64,000 bases of DNA from Rufibacter tibetensis (GCF_001310085.1 NZ_CP012643.1:2263001-2327000); one strand, 5' to 3'; numbered from the stretch's first letter, positions 43,900-52,495 are shown. The notes: generated by a model not told the origin, from the letters alone. Program-made: numbers and translations.

Positions 43900-44859
43900 A
43901 TGAAAATCATCACCATCACCATAAATCCAGCATTAGATAAAAGTACCCGGGTACAGAAACTGGCCCCAGAAAAGAAATTACGCTGCGAAGCCCCTACGTA
44001 TGAACCAGGCGGCGGCGGCATTAATGTTTCAAGGGCAATCAAAAAGCTGGGAGGTGAGTCCTGCGCCTGGTACCTGTCTGGTGGCGCGGCGGGTAGGCGC
44101 ATTGGGCAGCTTCTGGAGGAGGAAGGCGTGGACTTCAAAGAGTTTAGGTGCGAGAACTGGACGCGAGAGAACCTGATGGTGTTTGAAACCGCCAGTGGTG
44201 AGCAATTCCGCTTCGGGATGCCCGGGCCGCAGGTTTCTGAGCCTGAGTGGCGGCAGATTTTGCAGGCGCTGGAAGAAATCAAGGATGTACCGGAATTTGT
44301 AGTGGCCAGCGGCAGTATCTCTCCCGGCATTCCAGACGATTTCTACGCTCAAATTGCGGAGATTGCAGTAAAAAAAGGTTTCAAGCTGATCGTAGATACC
44401 TCTGCCGAAGCTTTAACGAAAGCGGCCGGCGAAGGCATTTACCTGCTAAAGCCCAACCTGAATGAATTGGCCGCGCTGGCCGGCAAAGAAAAGATTTCCG
44501 CCAAAGAGCAGGAAGCGCTGGCGCAACAGGTGATACAGGAAGGAAAAAGCCAGGTGCTGGTGGTCTCTTTAGGGCCACGGGGTGCCATGCTCGCCACCAA
44601 AGACGGCTTTGACTATATAACTCCGCCCACCGTAAAACAGGACAGTGCCGTAGGCGCCGGTGACAGCATGGTAGGCGGAATGGTCTTAAAATTAACCGAA
44701 GGCTGGTCTTGGCCCGATGTAGTTAGGTACGGCGTAGCCACCGGCACGGCTACTACCATGACCCCTGGTTCAGAGCTTTGCCGCCTGTCAGATGTGGAAG
44801 AAATCTACGAATGGATTCAGAAGCATAGCGCACCCGTGGCACTTTTGAATAAAGAGTAG
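43900..44859 (+). CDS. PfkB-family phosphofructokinase-like kinase
   Basis: A 319-residue ribokinase/PfkB-family kinase, start at ATG 43900 (MKIITITINPALDKSTRV). NPALD and YEPGGGGINVSRAIKKLGG bind the sugar phosphate; the C-terminal GAGDS signature is at 252-256 with Asp255 as base (DSAVGAGDSMVGGMVLKL). Most similar in layout to 6-phosphofructokinase II (E. coli PfkB) and 1-phosphofructokinase; tagatose-6-phosphate kinase is a further possibility. Reaction: ATP-dependent phosphorylation of a hexose phosphate. Separate promoter possible in the 126-base gap. Confidence 0.9.
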   Translation: MKIITITINPALDKSTRVQKLAPEKKLRCEAPTYEPGGGGINVSRAIKKLGGESCAWYLSGGAAGRRIGQLLEEEGVDFKEFRCENWTRENLMVFETASGEQFRFGMPGPQVSEPEWRQILQALEEIKDVPEFVVASGSISPGIPDDFYAQIAEIAVKKGFKLIVDTSAEALTKAAGEGIYLLKPNLNELAALAGKEKISAKEQEALAQQVIQEGKSQVLVVSLGPRGAMLATKDGFDYITPPTVKQDSAVGAGDSMVGGMVLKLTEGWSWPDVVRYGVATGTATTMTPGSELCRLSDVEEIYEWIQKHSAPVALLNKE

Positions 44860-44878
44860 CCCTGCTGTGTTAGAGGCA

Positions 44879-45289
44879 TTACTTTGATGTCTTAATTACC
44901 TTCATTTGCACGGGCACAACCCCGCTTTTTTCCATATCTAGCTTGCGGGCAGCAGACTTGGAAAGGTCTATGATGCGTCCGGGCGCAAATGGTCCCCTGT
45001 CGGTGATCATAACTTTGACCGATCTTCCGTTTCTGGGGTTGGTCACCTTGACTTTAGTACCGAAGGGAAGTTTCTTATGGGCAGCGGTGCGTTTGCCAGG
45101 CTTGTACCGCTTGCCATTGGCCATTTTGTTTCCCTTCAGTTTATCTGAATAATAGGAGGCTTTGCCAGTTTCTACATACCCCCCCCGTTCCCCAAAAGCA
45201 GGGGCGCTGGAGGTGCAGTTGGTGGTAAGCAAAGAAAGCACAAGCAGGCAAAGCAGGTTCCAGCGGAAAGAAGGAGTAAGGCTACGCAT
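44879..45289 (-). CDS. RlpA-like double-psi beta-barrel lipoprotein
   Basis: A 136-residue lipoprotein (lipobox TTNC, Cys25) with a C-terminal double-psi beta-barrel: ETGKASYYSDKLKGNKMANGKRYKPGKRTAAHKKLPFGTKVKVTNPRNGRSVKVMITDRGPFAPGRIIDLSKSAARKL. The DRGPF and DLS motifs are those of RlpA, a septal lytic transglycosylase in some bacteria. No SPOR domain, so the short form. Its start overlaps the stop of the upstream alpha/beta hydrolase gene by 8 bases, indicating a two-gene operon. Confidence 0.92.
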   Translation of the reverse strand: MRSLTPSFRWNLLCLLVLSLLTTNCTSSAPAFGERGGYVETGKASYYSDKLKGNKMANGKRYKPGKRTAAHKKLPFGTKVKVTNPRNGRSVKVMITDRGPFAPGRIIDLSKSAARKLDMEKSGVVPVQMKVIKTSK

Positions 45290-45998
45290 AAGAGAAAAAG
45301 TGCTGCAGAGCAGAAGCCAACAGCGGCCAATCTAACTGCTCCAGCGAGTGTTTAGTGTTAGGTAAAACATGGAATTGCCCGTAAGCCAACTGACGGGAGG
45401 CTGCCAATGATTCTTCTACAGAAGCCATTTGGTCTCTGTCTCCCACGGCAATACACACCGGAACAGAAATCTGGGCCAGTTCAGCAGCCGTCAGTACTGG
45501 CTTCTGGCCTAGTTGCTCCATCATAGAGGCGGTACGGTGCAGGACTTCCTGCCAGTCTTGCGGAGCGTGCCGGGTTTTCAGGGCTTCCGCAAAAGCAGGG
45601 ACTTTCTCCTGCAGAACCTTCGGGTTAAGCTTGGTTACTTCTTTTTGGGCTGCTTCCGGCGTCCAGTTGAATTTGGTGGCCAAGGTGAAGATACTTGAGA
45701 AACGATCAGGGTGCAGGCGAGCAGCTTTCAGGGCTACATAGCCGCCCATGCTGTAGCCAAACACCTGCACCCGGGCAAGGTTCTGGGCATCTAGCCAACT
45801 GAGCAAATGTTGGGCAAAGGCTTCTATCCGGAAGGGCCCATCAGGGAAAGGCTCACCTCCGTGGCCTGGTAAGTTGAAAGAGTACACCGGTACAGCGGCA
45901 GGCAGCAGAGACAGCAAAGGAGCAAACTGGTCTTTCGCACCCAAGGCCCCGTGTAGCAACAGCAGTGGTTCCATCCTGAAAGATAAGTGTTCTTCCAT
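45282..45998 (-). CDS. Alpha/beta-fold hydrolase
   Basis: A 238-residue alpha/beta hydrolase. Oxyanion region LLLLHGALGAKDQF, NLPGHG, nucleophile elbow GYSMGG with Ser83, acid in VGDRDQMAS and His in NTKHSLEQ. Similar proteins include MenH-like and other esterases; substrate unknown. Could start at the second Met (45974, MEPLLLLHG). Cytoplasmic. First gene of an operon with rlpA-like gene. An A/T-box element lies 14 bases upstream. Confidence 0.9.
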   Translation of the reverse strand: MEEHLSFRMEPLLLLHGALGAKDQFAPLLSLLPAAVPVYSFNLPGHGGEPFPDGPFRIEAFAQHLLSWLDAQNLARVQVFGYSMGGYVALKAARLHPDRFSSIFTLATKFNWTPEAAQKEVTKLNPKVLQEKVPAFAEALKTRHAPQDWQEVLHRTASMMEQLGQKPVLTAAELAQISVPVCIAVGDRDQMASVEESLAASRQLAYGQFHVLPNTKHSLEQLDWPLLASALQHFFSYA

Positions 45999-46230
45999 AC
46001 TCTGCCTTAACGTTCCTGTTTTAATTCTTATTTTCTGAAAAGCACTATGAAACTACTTAGTAGTGAAGAGGGCCACCATTGCTTTAAGGCTATTTTCTGT
46101 AAAACACCTTAAGAAAGAACACCTTCATGGCGAAGGGCAAGCAGCTTGGTGCGGGTAATTTGTTGGCTTCTGTTTAGATAAAGGTTAGTTACCTGTGTTG
46201 TTGGCTCCTGCATTTGCCTTTGCAGAAAGT

Positions 46231-46665
46231 CTATTTCAACCTTTTCAGAAAATGGAAGCCTTTAATGACGAACCCTTCGCGGAAGTAGAATTTATGGGCT
46301 GCGTTATTGCCCACGTACGCGTCTAGCATCATGGTTTCACAATGGTTTTGGGAAGCTTCTTGCGTAAGCCAGTCCAGCAGTAGTTTTCCAATCCCTTTAG
46401 AGCGGTAGCGCTCGTCTACCACAAAATTATCTACCTCCAGGTACTTGCCACTGTAAAGCTTGGTGCCCAACCAAAAGCCGGACAACCCCACGCAGATTGA
46501 CTTATCAAAGACACCCACCATGCGGTAGCGAAGGGGCAGCATTTGGTGTAACAGCAGTTCATACCGCGCTAGGTCCATGTTGGGGTTCAAGACCTGAATT
46601 AACGGGAACTGTTGCAGCATCTCAGGCAATGCGGTGATCTCCCTTACTTGAAAAGGTGTGGACAT
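46231..46665 (-). CDS. GNAT-family N-acetyltransferase
   Basis: A 144-residue acetyltransferase. LEVDNFVVDERYRSKGIGKLLLDWLTQEA contains the acetyl-CoA pyrophosphate loop (RSKGIGK); NNAAHKFYFREGFVIKGFHFLKRL is the C-terminal GNAT end. Not closely similar to the other GNAT at 16724. Substrate unknown. Single gene. Confidence 0.9.
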   Translation of the reverse strand: MSTPFQVREITALPEMLQQFPLIQVLNPNMDLARYELLLHQMLPLRYRMVGVFDKSICVGLSGFWLGTKLYSGKYLEVDNFVVDERYRSKGIGKLLLDWLTQEASQNHCETMMLDAYVGNNAAHKFYFREGFVIKGFHFLKRLK

Positions 46666-46814
46666 GTCGCAAAAAGTAAGAAGTAAAAGTAGAAAGCAGG
46701 CCGTTGGGGTAAAAGAACTGCTAACAAAATGTTAAGGAAGGGCGACAATTCCTGTGTAACGTTAAATATAAGTTAATTAACGTTTTGGTGCTAGTATTAC
46801 GAAAAAAGGCCCTA

Positions 46815-46822
46815 TATATTTG
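46815..46822 (+). promoter_or_regulatory. Candidate -7 element TATATTTG
   Basis: Exact match to TAnnTTTG. A TTTG is present at 46785-46788 but the 26-base spacing is too long, so only the -7 element is supported. Points towards the small ORF at 46913. Confidence 0.35.
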
Positions 46823-46912
46823 GTCCATTGAAAGGCAGAATAGCCGGTTTAATTGAAAGAATTTATCTGCCAATTATACGGCGGCTGAATTAAGAGTACC
46901 AACATGAATTAG

Positions 46913-47092
46913 ATGGCCTCTGCCTGTGTGCTTGAAATGTGCATTGATTTTGTGAAAAGCAAAACAATGGAAGCGAAGAATACAAGTAGATCTTTTTTCT
47001 TTATTGGTGCGGAGGAAAAGATGATGAAAGTGTTCGGTTTTAAAAGAATTGTGTACGGCAACGGACAATTGTATTTTACTAAAACCTTATAA
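46913..47092 (+). CDS. Possible small protein, 59 residues
   Basis: An uninterrupted frame from ATG 46913 to TAA 47092; internal ATGs at 46937 and 46967 could also start it. The C-terminal part reads SFFFIGAEEKMMKVFGFKRIVYGNGQLYFTKTL, a plausible folded beta-hairpin sequence. A -7-like box lies ~90 bases upstream. No family recognised, and no ribosome site is clear, so this is a tentative call in an otherwise empty gap. Confidence 0.35.
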   Translation: MASACVLEMCIDFVKSKTMEAKNTSRSFFFIGAEEKMMKVFGFKRIVYGNGQLYFTKTL

Positions 47093-47436
47093 CATGCTTT
47101 AAAACAATGATTTAAGTAAATGGCACGCAACTTGTATTTCTGTTAAACGAGCAATGGAATTCAAGAGTAGTAGCAGATATGGAAAGATTTTGAACAGTTT
47201 TTTAAAAACTAAATAAAAAATTAAAATAAATCTGCAACTGCAAGCAACCTTCTTTTAGATTCTGCATCTATTAGAATATAACACAAACATAAAGAAATCT
47301 TACATGAAAATAATAGGTGCAAAAATCGCCCTGGATCTTTACGTCCTTTTGCAAGATAAAAGGTGTTTTACTGAAGTAATAATTTAAAAATATCAAGATT
47401 GTTTTCTTATCAATTAACTCATTTAATTTAAAAGCC

Positions 47437-47751
47437 ATGAAACGTTTATTTATTATCACCGCCTTAGTTTGCATGCAAGTAATTTCAGTTTTCGCCCAAG
47501 GCCCAACCAGCCGCGTTAATACTGAAAAAGTTAGAATGTATCGTCAGCCTGCCATTGGCGGAGAAGTGATGCGCCTGTTAGGTTCTGAAGACGAGATCAT
47601 TGTGATGCGCAAACAAAACAGTGAGTGGAGTTTGGTGCAGATTGATGGAGAAGCCGGCTACGTGCTGAATTCTTACCTGAAAGCCAAAAAAGCTAAAAAG
47701 GCCACTGCCGCTAAAACTCCTGTCTCTGTTGACAAAAGCGCGAAATTATAA
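47437..47751 (+). CDS. Secreted bacterial SH3-domain protein
   Basis: A 104-residue protein: signal peptide MKRLFIITALVCMQVISVFA-Q, then one SH3-type domain (SRVNTEKVRMYRQPAIGGEVMRLLGSEDEIIVMRKQNSEWSLVQIDGEAGYVLNSYL), followed by a Lys/Ala-rich tail (KAKKAKKATAAKT). Such domains bind cell-wall peptides or proteins. Single gene behind a long AT-rich leader. Confidence 0.85.
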   Translation: MKRLFIITALVCMQVISVFAQGPTSRVNTEKVRMYRQPAIGGEVMRLLGSEDEIIVMRKQNSEWSLVQIDGEAGYVLNSYLKAKKAKKATAAKTPVSVDKSAKL

Positions 47752-47802
47752 AGGGTACAACACAAGAACTGCTTCCCCCCTGCAGTCTCTTGTGTTAGAC
47801 CA

Positions 47803-47846
47803 AAAAGCAGAAGGCCCACTCTGGAGAGAGTGGGCCTTCTGCTTTT
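47803..47846. terminator. Bidirectional terminator
   Basis: Perfect 20-base inverted repeat 47803-47822 / 47827-47846 (AAAAGCAGAAGGCCCACTCT), loop GGAG, between convergent genes. Confidence 0.93.
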
Positions 47847-47861
47847 CATAAACCAAGGAGC

Positions 47862-48617
47862 CTATTCCTTTGGAGTGTAGTTGTAAAGGTCTATGGCCTC
47901 TGCAAGTTTGTCTTTCTTAACTAACCTGAGCAGCTGAGGAATCAGGGAGATGCCCGCGCCCACCAGAAGCAGCGGAGAAACGCTTGACCCGTTGTAGCCA
48001 CTTCTAAACTGTTGCGTAATGCCGGCTACCATTAAGCCTGCGCCCGCCACATAGATACCCGTTTGGATGTTTTGTCCTCTTTTGTAATCCTGCAAACTTT
48101 CTACGCTGCCAGGGTTATCAGACAAGGCTGCCCGCAGGTTCTTGTAGGTGAGCGGCTGCAAAGGGCCTTTTTCTTTCTCAAAGTAGTACACCCGGCGCTG
48201 CGTAGGGTAGCCATACCCTCCCATGCCGTAACCACCCATTCCGTACCCTCCCATGCCTACGCCAATACCTGGGGAATAGGAGTTGTAGTCTGTGCGATAG
48301 ACAAAGTAAGTAGAAATGCGCCCGGCTTGTTCACGTTGGGCAAAGTTGCTAAAGCGACGGCCAGCGTCTACGCGGGCAAAGTACCCTTCCTGGCTCTGAA
48401 AGTATTTTACCTTTTCAGGGGTAAACTTGAGGGTATCATCCAGCAGGAAAAAGTTTTGCTTAAAAACCGGGCTTTTGAATTGTAGCCTGCTTGCGTACAC
48501 ACGTTCACCGTTGTGCAGTTCTATAAAGTAAGGTTGTCCTGAAGTAACGTTTTGGCTCCAGGCGCATTCTACTGCCATCCAGCAGAAGAAAACCAGAAAG
48601 TATAATTTTTTCATCAT
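47862..48617 (-). CDS. Secreted hypothetical protein with MGGYG repeats
   Basis: A 251-residue protein with signal peptide (MKKLYFLVFFCWMAVECAWS-Q). N-terminal domain FIELHNGERVYASRLQFKSPVFKQNFFLLDDTLKFTPEKVKYFQSQEGYFARVD resembles small beta-rich surface domains. A Gly/Met/Tyr stretch (~122-138) has three MGGYG units. Two hydrophobic segments near the C-terminus (TGIYVAGAGLMVAG and SPLLLVGAGISLIPQLLRLV) suggest membrane insertion. Function unknown. Either of the two adjacent Met codons can start it. Confidence 0.75.
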   Translation of the reverse strand: MMKKLYFLVFFCWMAVECAWSQNVTSGQPYFIELHNGERVYASRLQFKSPVFKQNFFLLDDTLKFTPEKVKYFQSQEGYFARVDAGRRFSNFAQREQAGRISTYFVYRTDYNSYSPGIGVGMGGYGMGGYGMGGYGYPTQRRVYYFEKEKGPLQPLTYKNLRAALSDNPGSVESLQDYKRGQNIQTGIYVAGAGLMVAGITQQFRSGYNGSSVSPLLLVGAGISLIPQLLRLVKKDKLAEAIDLYNYTPKE

Positions 48618-48775
48618 AACACATTGAAAACGAAAAAGTAGGTTTTCTATGATAAAGCTAAAGAAAAAAAGGGAAAGGTGGACTTTAGAATAGAATATAC
48701 CCCAGACTGGCGCAACAGCAGAGTGAAAAAGGAGTAAAAGAAAAGAGCTGATTGTTTCACTTAAACTGAATTGTT

Positions 48776-49012
48776 ATGTTTATAGCATTGTGTATTTTAT
48801 TGATTATAGCTTTGTTTATTACCGTGTATTACGTGAGAGCAAACAAAGCCGGCGGTTCACCGCAGCACGGAACCACTACCCGTATCTCTGGCGGTGGGCC
48901 TAATGATCCTGCTACTCCAGGCCAGACCACCAAAAGTTCTTATAACCCGGGCAGCATTCCAGACTCTGCCGGTAACGGCAACGCTGCCATGAGTTCTGGT
49001 AAGCAGGGCTAA
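48776..49012 (+). CDS. Small single-pass membrane protein
   Basis: A 78-residue protein: one N-terminal membrane helix (MFIALCILLIIALFITVYYV), then a low-complexity Gly/Pro/Ser/Thr/Asn tail (SGGGPNDPATPGQTTKSSYNPGSIPDSAGNGNAAMSS). No family. Its own long palindromic terminator follows. Confidence 0.65.
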   Translation: MFIALCILLIIALFITVYYVRANKAGGSPQHGTTTRISGGGPNDPATPGQTTKSSYNPGSIPDSAGNGNAAMSSGKQG

Positions 49013-49056
49013 CGTTGTCATGAGTTAGTACCTATAGACCTGTTTTACGGCTGGGT

Positions 49057-49100
49057 ATAAAACAGAAAGGCACCACACGTGTGGTGCCTTTCTGTTTTAT
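49057..49100. terminator. 44-bp perfect palindromic terminator
   Basis: ATAAAACAGAAAGGCACCAC + AC (49057-49078) is exactly complementary to 49079-49100 with no intervening bases; in RNA the CACGTG centre would form the loop. Serves the convergent genes on both sides. Confidence 0.9.
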
Positions 49101-49114
49101 ATGTTTCTGGCAGC

Positions 49115-49681
49115 TTAGTTCAGGTTGTTGTTGCCTTCATGGGCCAGGTTAGCCTGTTTCTTTCTGGAAGAAGAGGCGTTGCCTTTGGCTTCCTGCTCAG
49201 TGCCATTGCTGTTGTTTTCTAACCGGATGGGTTGGGAGTTGCCTTCGCGTACCTCAATCTGGTGACGGGCAGTTTTCTGTTCGTCCTTCGGGATTCTCAC
49301 GTGCAGAATTCCGTTTTCAAACACTGCCTCAATGCTGTCAGCTTTTACCGTGTCTGGGAACTGGAAAGAACGGCTGAAGGAACCGTACTGGCTTTCAATG
49401 ACATGGTAACGCTTGTCTTTCTGCTCATTCTTGAAGTGACGCTCTCCTGAAATGGTAAGACGTCCTTGCTGGAAATCAAGGTGAATGTCTTCTTTTTTCA
49501 TGCCAGGAAGGGCCACCTCCAACTCAAATCCCTTCTCGGTTTCACAGGTGTCTACCTGAGGACTAAACCTATTCAGCCGCTCGCGGCTGTTCACAGAGTC
49601 ATTAAAGAAACGATCCAGCATGCTGCTGAAGGTTTGCGGCATCATGTCTTCAAAGCCGCTCCCGAAACGTTGAATAGCCAT
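49115..49681 (-). CDS. Hsp20/alpha-crystallin small heat-shock protein
   Basis: A 188-residue small chaperone, start at ATG 49681 (MAIQRFGSGFEDMMPQTFSSMLDRFF). The alpha-crystallin domain covers ~45-145: FSPQVDTCETEKGFELEVALPGMKKEDIHLDFQQGRLTISGERH, SFSRSFQFPDTVKADSIEAVFENGILHVRIPK. The C-terminal QPIRLE supplies the I/V-x-I/L-type motif used for oligomer assembly, followed by a charged tail. Holds unfolding proteins. The next minus-strand gene upstream encodes a diverged relative, so the two may work together. Confidence 0.94.
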   Translation of the reverse strand: MAIQRFGSGFEDMMPQTFSSMLDRFFNDSVNSRERLNRFSPQVDTCETEKGFELEVALPGMKKEDIHLDFQQGRLTISGERHFKNEQKDKRYHVIESQYGSFSRSFQFPDTVKADSIEAVFENGILHVRIPKDEQKTARHQIEVREGNSQPIRLENNSNGTEQEAKGNASSSRKKQANLAHEGNNNLN

Positions 49682-49760
49682 AATTTTACCTACTTTAATT
49701 GTGTGAAACATAGGGCAGGCATAGTCACTGCCTCAAAAATACGTGTTTGCCAATGCACTA

Positions 49761-49800
49761 GGGCCGTTTTAAGCCGTTTGTCAGAAACAGGGCCGGAAAC
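49761..49800. repeat. Dispersed A/T-box element, representative copy
   Basis: GTTTTAAGCCGTTTGTCAG, then AAACAGGGCCGGAAAC, between the two Hsp20-like genes. Shows the consensus order T-run, CTG/CAG, A-run, AGGCC, A-run. Confidence 0.6.
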
Positions 49801-49840
49801 GCTGGTAAGCAAGCCGTTCCCGGTTTACCTGTAGGTTATA

Positions 49841-50221
49841 TTAACGTTGCTCAATCTCTAAAAACCGGGGGCCTTGCGGCAGGTACGGAAGGTGTACCCG
49901 CAACTCGTGGCCTTCATGCACCACTCTCAGGTGACTGAAGTCTATGTAGGGCGGCAGCACGAAGTTCTGGTGAAACAACGGAATCTGCATGGCCGGATGC
50001 TGTTCGCTCTGGTGCAAAGCCATTACAGTAAGTTGGTTTTTATCCAGAATCACCTGGCACTGCTCAGGAGACACGCCAGGTAAAGCTACCTGCAGTACGG
50101 TCTCTTTTTTGCGTTTCACCATGTTCACCTGTGGCTGGACAACCCCGCCACCAACCGTGTTGGTTAAGTCTATATATTGGGCAATGTTCTGTAAGAACTT
50201 TTTATCTTTAATCAGTTTCAT
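49841..50221 (-). CDS. Diverged short Hsp20-like protein
   Basis: A 126-residue protein. VVQPQVNMVKRKKETVLQVALPGVSPEQCQVILDKNQLTVMALHQ matches the first half of an alpha-crystallin domain (ALPG motif), and NFVLPPYIDFSHLRVVHEGHELRVHLPYL the second half (usual NGIL-x-V-x-x-P replaced by HELRVHLPY). N- and C-terminal extensions are very short. SD-like GAGGTG precedes the ATG. Probably a partner or diverged paralogue of the Hsp20 at 49115. Confidence 0.8.
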   Translation of the reverse strand: MKLIKDKKFLQNIAQYIDLTNTVGGGVVQPQVNMVKRKKETVLQVALPGVSPEQCQVILDKNQLTVMALHQSEQHPAMQIPLFHQNFVLPPYIDFSHLRVVHEGHELRVHLPYLPQGPRFLEIEQR

Positions 50222-50809
50222 GACGCTTCACCTCTTCCTTTCTTATTTTCATGTGGGGTAATGCAAAGGGCATACCAATAGTGCCAGGCCCCTTTTTTGC
50301 CTACTATCAAGACAGAATGTCAAAGCTAAAATAAGTGTATAATGCTATTTTGGCAGACCTTTGTCAGGGTGTTTCCTGCGTCCAAATTCCCGCTGGAGTA
50401 GCTTTATAGAAATAATTCAAGTAAAAATATAAGCATTTTTTAGGGTATTGCCTCACTTTTATGTCTTTCTTGCGTAGAACGTGAAATAATTCTTCTTTTA
50501 AGAAGAAAAAACATTAATTTAATCTGAAAACCTGCTTACATTGAGCTGGTAGTAAAACAAAAGGAAACTTAGAACAGAGCTATTTTGCTGAATCCCCCAA
50601 AAGCAAACTCTGATTCTTGTATAATTTCAGGTGCTCAGGTTGTATTTAAGCTGTACTCGCGCGGTTTGTAAGCTGCAAACTGGTGCTGAAGACAGGTGGA
50701 AGAAGGACATACAGCACACTTACATGACTATATGAAGCTATTTTAAAGAGAAGGATACCTCGGCGGAACTTCTTCTGCTGGAAGAGATGGCTTTGCTTTT
50801 TTGCTTTCT
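50222..50809. other. Intergenic region, 588 bases
   Basis: Divergent spacer between the Hsp20-like gene and the first SpoIIAA-like paralogue. AT-rich in 50320-50560. I see no ORF, no strong repeat and no complete promoter, though both flanking genes must be driven from here. Confidence 0.45.
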
Positions 50810-51253
50810 ATGAGAAAAACATATTATGCATCTGCCGGGCTAACGCTTGACTATGATCAGGGACAGAAAACGGCTTACGCGGTTTGGAATGGTTTCCTGA
50901 ATAGCCAGGAATTCAAGGAAGCTACCTTGAAATGCCTGCAGTTGATGGAAGAAGAAGGGGTAGTGCGCTGGCTTGCCGATAACCGGAAGATGAAAGCCAT
51001 AAGGCAGGCAGACCAGCATTGGTTTGTAGAGAACATTATGCCCCGCATGCTGCAGAGCACGCTCAGGCGCATGGCTACTCTGGTTTCTGAAGATATGTTC
51101 AATAAAATGGCAGTAGACCAGATCATGCAGCGCATTGAGCAGCCAGACCACCTGGTCCTGCGCGATTTTAATGATGAAGCACAGGCCTTAGCCTGGTTGA
51201 TGATGCCATTAACCGAACAGGGGCAGCGCAACAGTAAAGAAAGCAATGGATAG
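50810..51253 (+). CDS. SpoIIAA-like small protein, tandem paralogue 1
   Basis: A 147-residue cytoplasmic protein, start at ATG 50810 (MRKTYYASAGLTLDYDQGQKTAYAVWNGFLNSQEFKEATLKCLQLM). The central VVRWLADNRKMKAI, then HWFVENIMPRMLQSTLRRMATLVSED, and the end DFNDEAQALAWLM recur in the next two genes. The shape (beta strand, W-x-G/W-x-S turn, RWLADNRK strand, WxxxNxxPRxxxSxxRRxA helix) resembles STAS/SpoIIAA-like proteins. Function unknown. Codon use is native. Confidence 0.75.
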   Translation: MRKTYYASAGLTLDYDQGQKTAYAVWNGFLNSQEFKEATLKCLQLMEEEGVVRWLADNRKMKAIRQADQHWFVENIMPRMLQSTLRRMATLVSEDMFNKMAVDQIMQRIEQPDHLVLRDFNDEAQALAWLMMPLTEQGQRNSKESNG

Positions 51254-51460
51254 GGCGTCTAGTGAATTTGCAGAGTAGTAAAACCAAAAGAATATAGAGA
51301 AAGCATATACTCATTAAATAAACGGGGTAGGCAAAAAATAGTCTGCTTGTTATAAAGCATTAAGTATTGAATACAGAGGCGCCCCCGCGCATAACTAAAT
51401 CTGGCAGAAGTGTTTTGGCCCTGGGCACTTCTGTACATATATATATATTATTGGCTACGC

Positions 51461-51895
51461 ATGATTATAGAAAATAGTGAAGTCTATTACAAAAGTACAG
51501 GCGTCACCATCCGCTACCATAAAGGAAATGAGATGGGTATCAGTATTTGGAAAAGCCCCGTCAGCAGCCATGAAGTGCGCGAGGCTATTCTTTTAGTGAA
51601 CCATTCCATTGAGTTGTTTGGGTTGACCCGGTGGCTCTCTGATGTTAGAAATATAAAGTCATTCCAGAGCAAAGACATGCAATGGGTCATAGAAAACATA
51701 CTCCCCTCCATGCTTTCCAGCACCCTGCGTAAATTTGCCGTTCTCATGGATATAAAGCAGAAGGACGGACCGGAAGTAAACCATCTTTTTCACCAGATAC
51801 CAGATGTAGAACACAACGTGCAAATACATACCTTCTATGATCTGGAGGAGGCATTAACCTGGTTACTGGAAGAACCGACGCAAGCACAGGCATAG
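51461..51895 (+). CDS. SpoIIAA-like small protein, tandem paralogue 2
   Basis: A 144-residue paralogue, start at ATG 51461 (MIIENSEVYYKSTGVTIRYHKGNEMGISIWKSPVSSHEVREAILLVNHSI). Conserved positions: LTRWLSDVRNIKSF (RWLAD becomes RWLSD, RKMK becomes RNIK), QWVIENILPSMLSSTLRKFAVLMD, FYDLEEALTWLL. The most diverged of the three at the RKMK site. 207 bases after the first copy, with a TATATATATATATT tract just before it. Confidence 0.75.
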   Translation: MIIENSEVYYKSTGVTIRYHKGNEMGISIWKSPVSSHEVREAILLVNHSIELFGLTRWLSDVRNIKSFQSKDMQWVIENILPSMLSSTLRKFAVLMDIKQKDGPEVNHLFHQIPDVEHNVQIHTFYDLEEALTWLLEEPTQAQA

Positions 51896-52081
51896 CACGT
51901 AACCATTTAGGGACTGTTTTAGAAAAATTAGCCAGAAAGCACCGTTTGCCCTGGTTGCTTTTGCCTGTGACCCCTGACAAAATAAAAAGGCCTTTCAGTA
52001 GAATCTAAGGCCAGTAAGAACTTTGTTGAAAGCCATTGTTGCCCTATAAGCGACTTTACCATTTGAATCATACACTACTTT

Positions 52082-52495
52082 ATGCCTATACAGCTGCCTT
52101 TTGTCTATTACCAAAGCCACGCCTTCACCATTCAATATGATGAAGCACGTTCTTTAGGCATGGCTATCTGGAGGGGGAAATTTTCCAAATCAGATCTACA
52201 GGAGGCTTTTCTGATTCTTATTCACGTCATTGACAAATACCGCCTCACCAGGTGGCTAGCCGATGACCGTAAAATGAAATCCATGTCTGAGGAGGAAAGA
52301 AACTGGGTCTTTGAGAACGTGGTTCCCGCACTCCTGTCAGGTCCGTTGCGTCGAATGGCAATCCTTCCTTCAGAAGATGCAAAACAAGTAGAAGACATTG
52401 ACCATCTTGTAGAGCGCGCCGGCGACTTAGGAGATTTCGCGCTCAGGAACTTCGGTAGTGAAGAGGAAGCGCTGGAGTGGCTTATGCAAGAATAA
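52082..52495 (+). CDS. SpoIIAA-like small protein, tandem paralogue 3
   Basis: A 137-residue paralogue (MPIQLPFVYYQSHAFTIQYDEARSLGMAIWRGKFSKSDLQEAFLILIHVI). Conserved core: LTRWLADDRKMKSM, NWVFENVVPALLSGPLRRMAILPSED, FGSEEEALEWLM. 186 bases after copy 2. The spacers between copies contain an A/T-box element (51911-51942), and each gene may have its own promoter. Role unknown. Confidence 0.75.
   Translation: MPIQLPFVYYQSHAFTIQYDEARSLGMAIWRGKFSKSDLQEAFLILIHVIDKYRLTRWLADDRKMKSMSEEERNWVFENVVPALLSGPLRRMAILPSEDAKQVEDIDHLVERAGDLGDFALRNFGSEEEALEWLMQE

Larger units (their letters stand above)
46666..47436 (+). other. AT-rich intergenic region, 771 bases
   Basis: The longest AT-rich gap in this half of the window. 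It contains an inverted repeat AACGTTAA/TTAACGTT (46759-46766, 46778-46785), a -7-like TATATTTG (46815-46822) and a possible 59-codon ORF (46913-47092). The last ~340 bases before the SH3 gene show nothing I can name. Confidence 0.55.
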
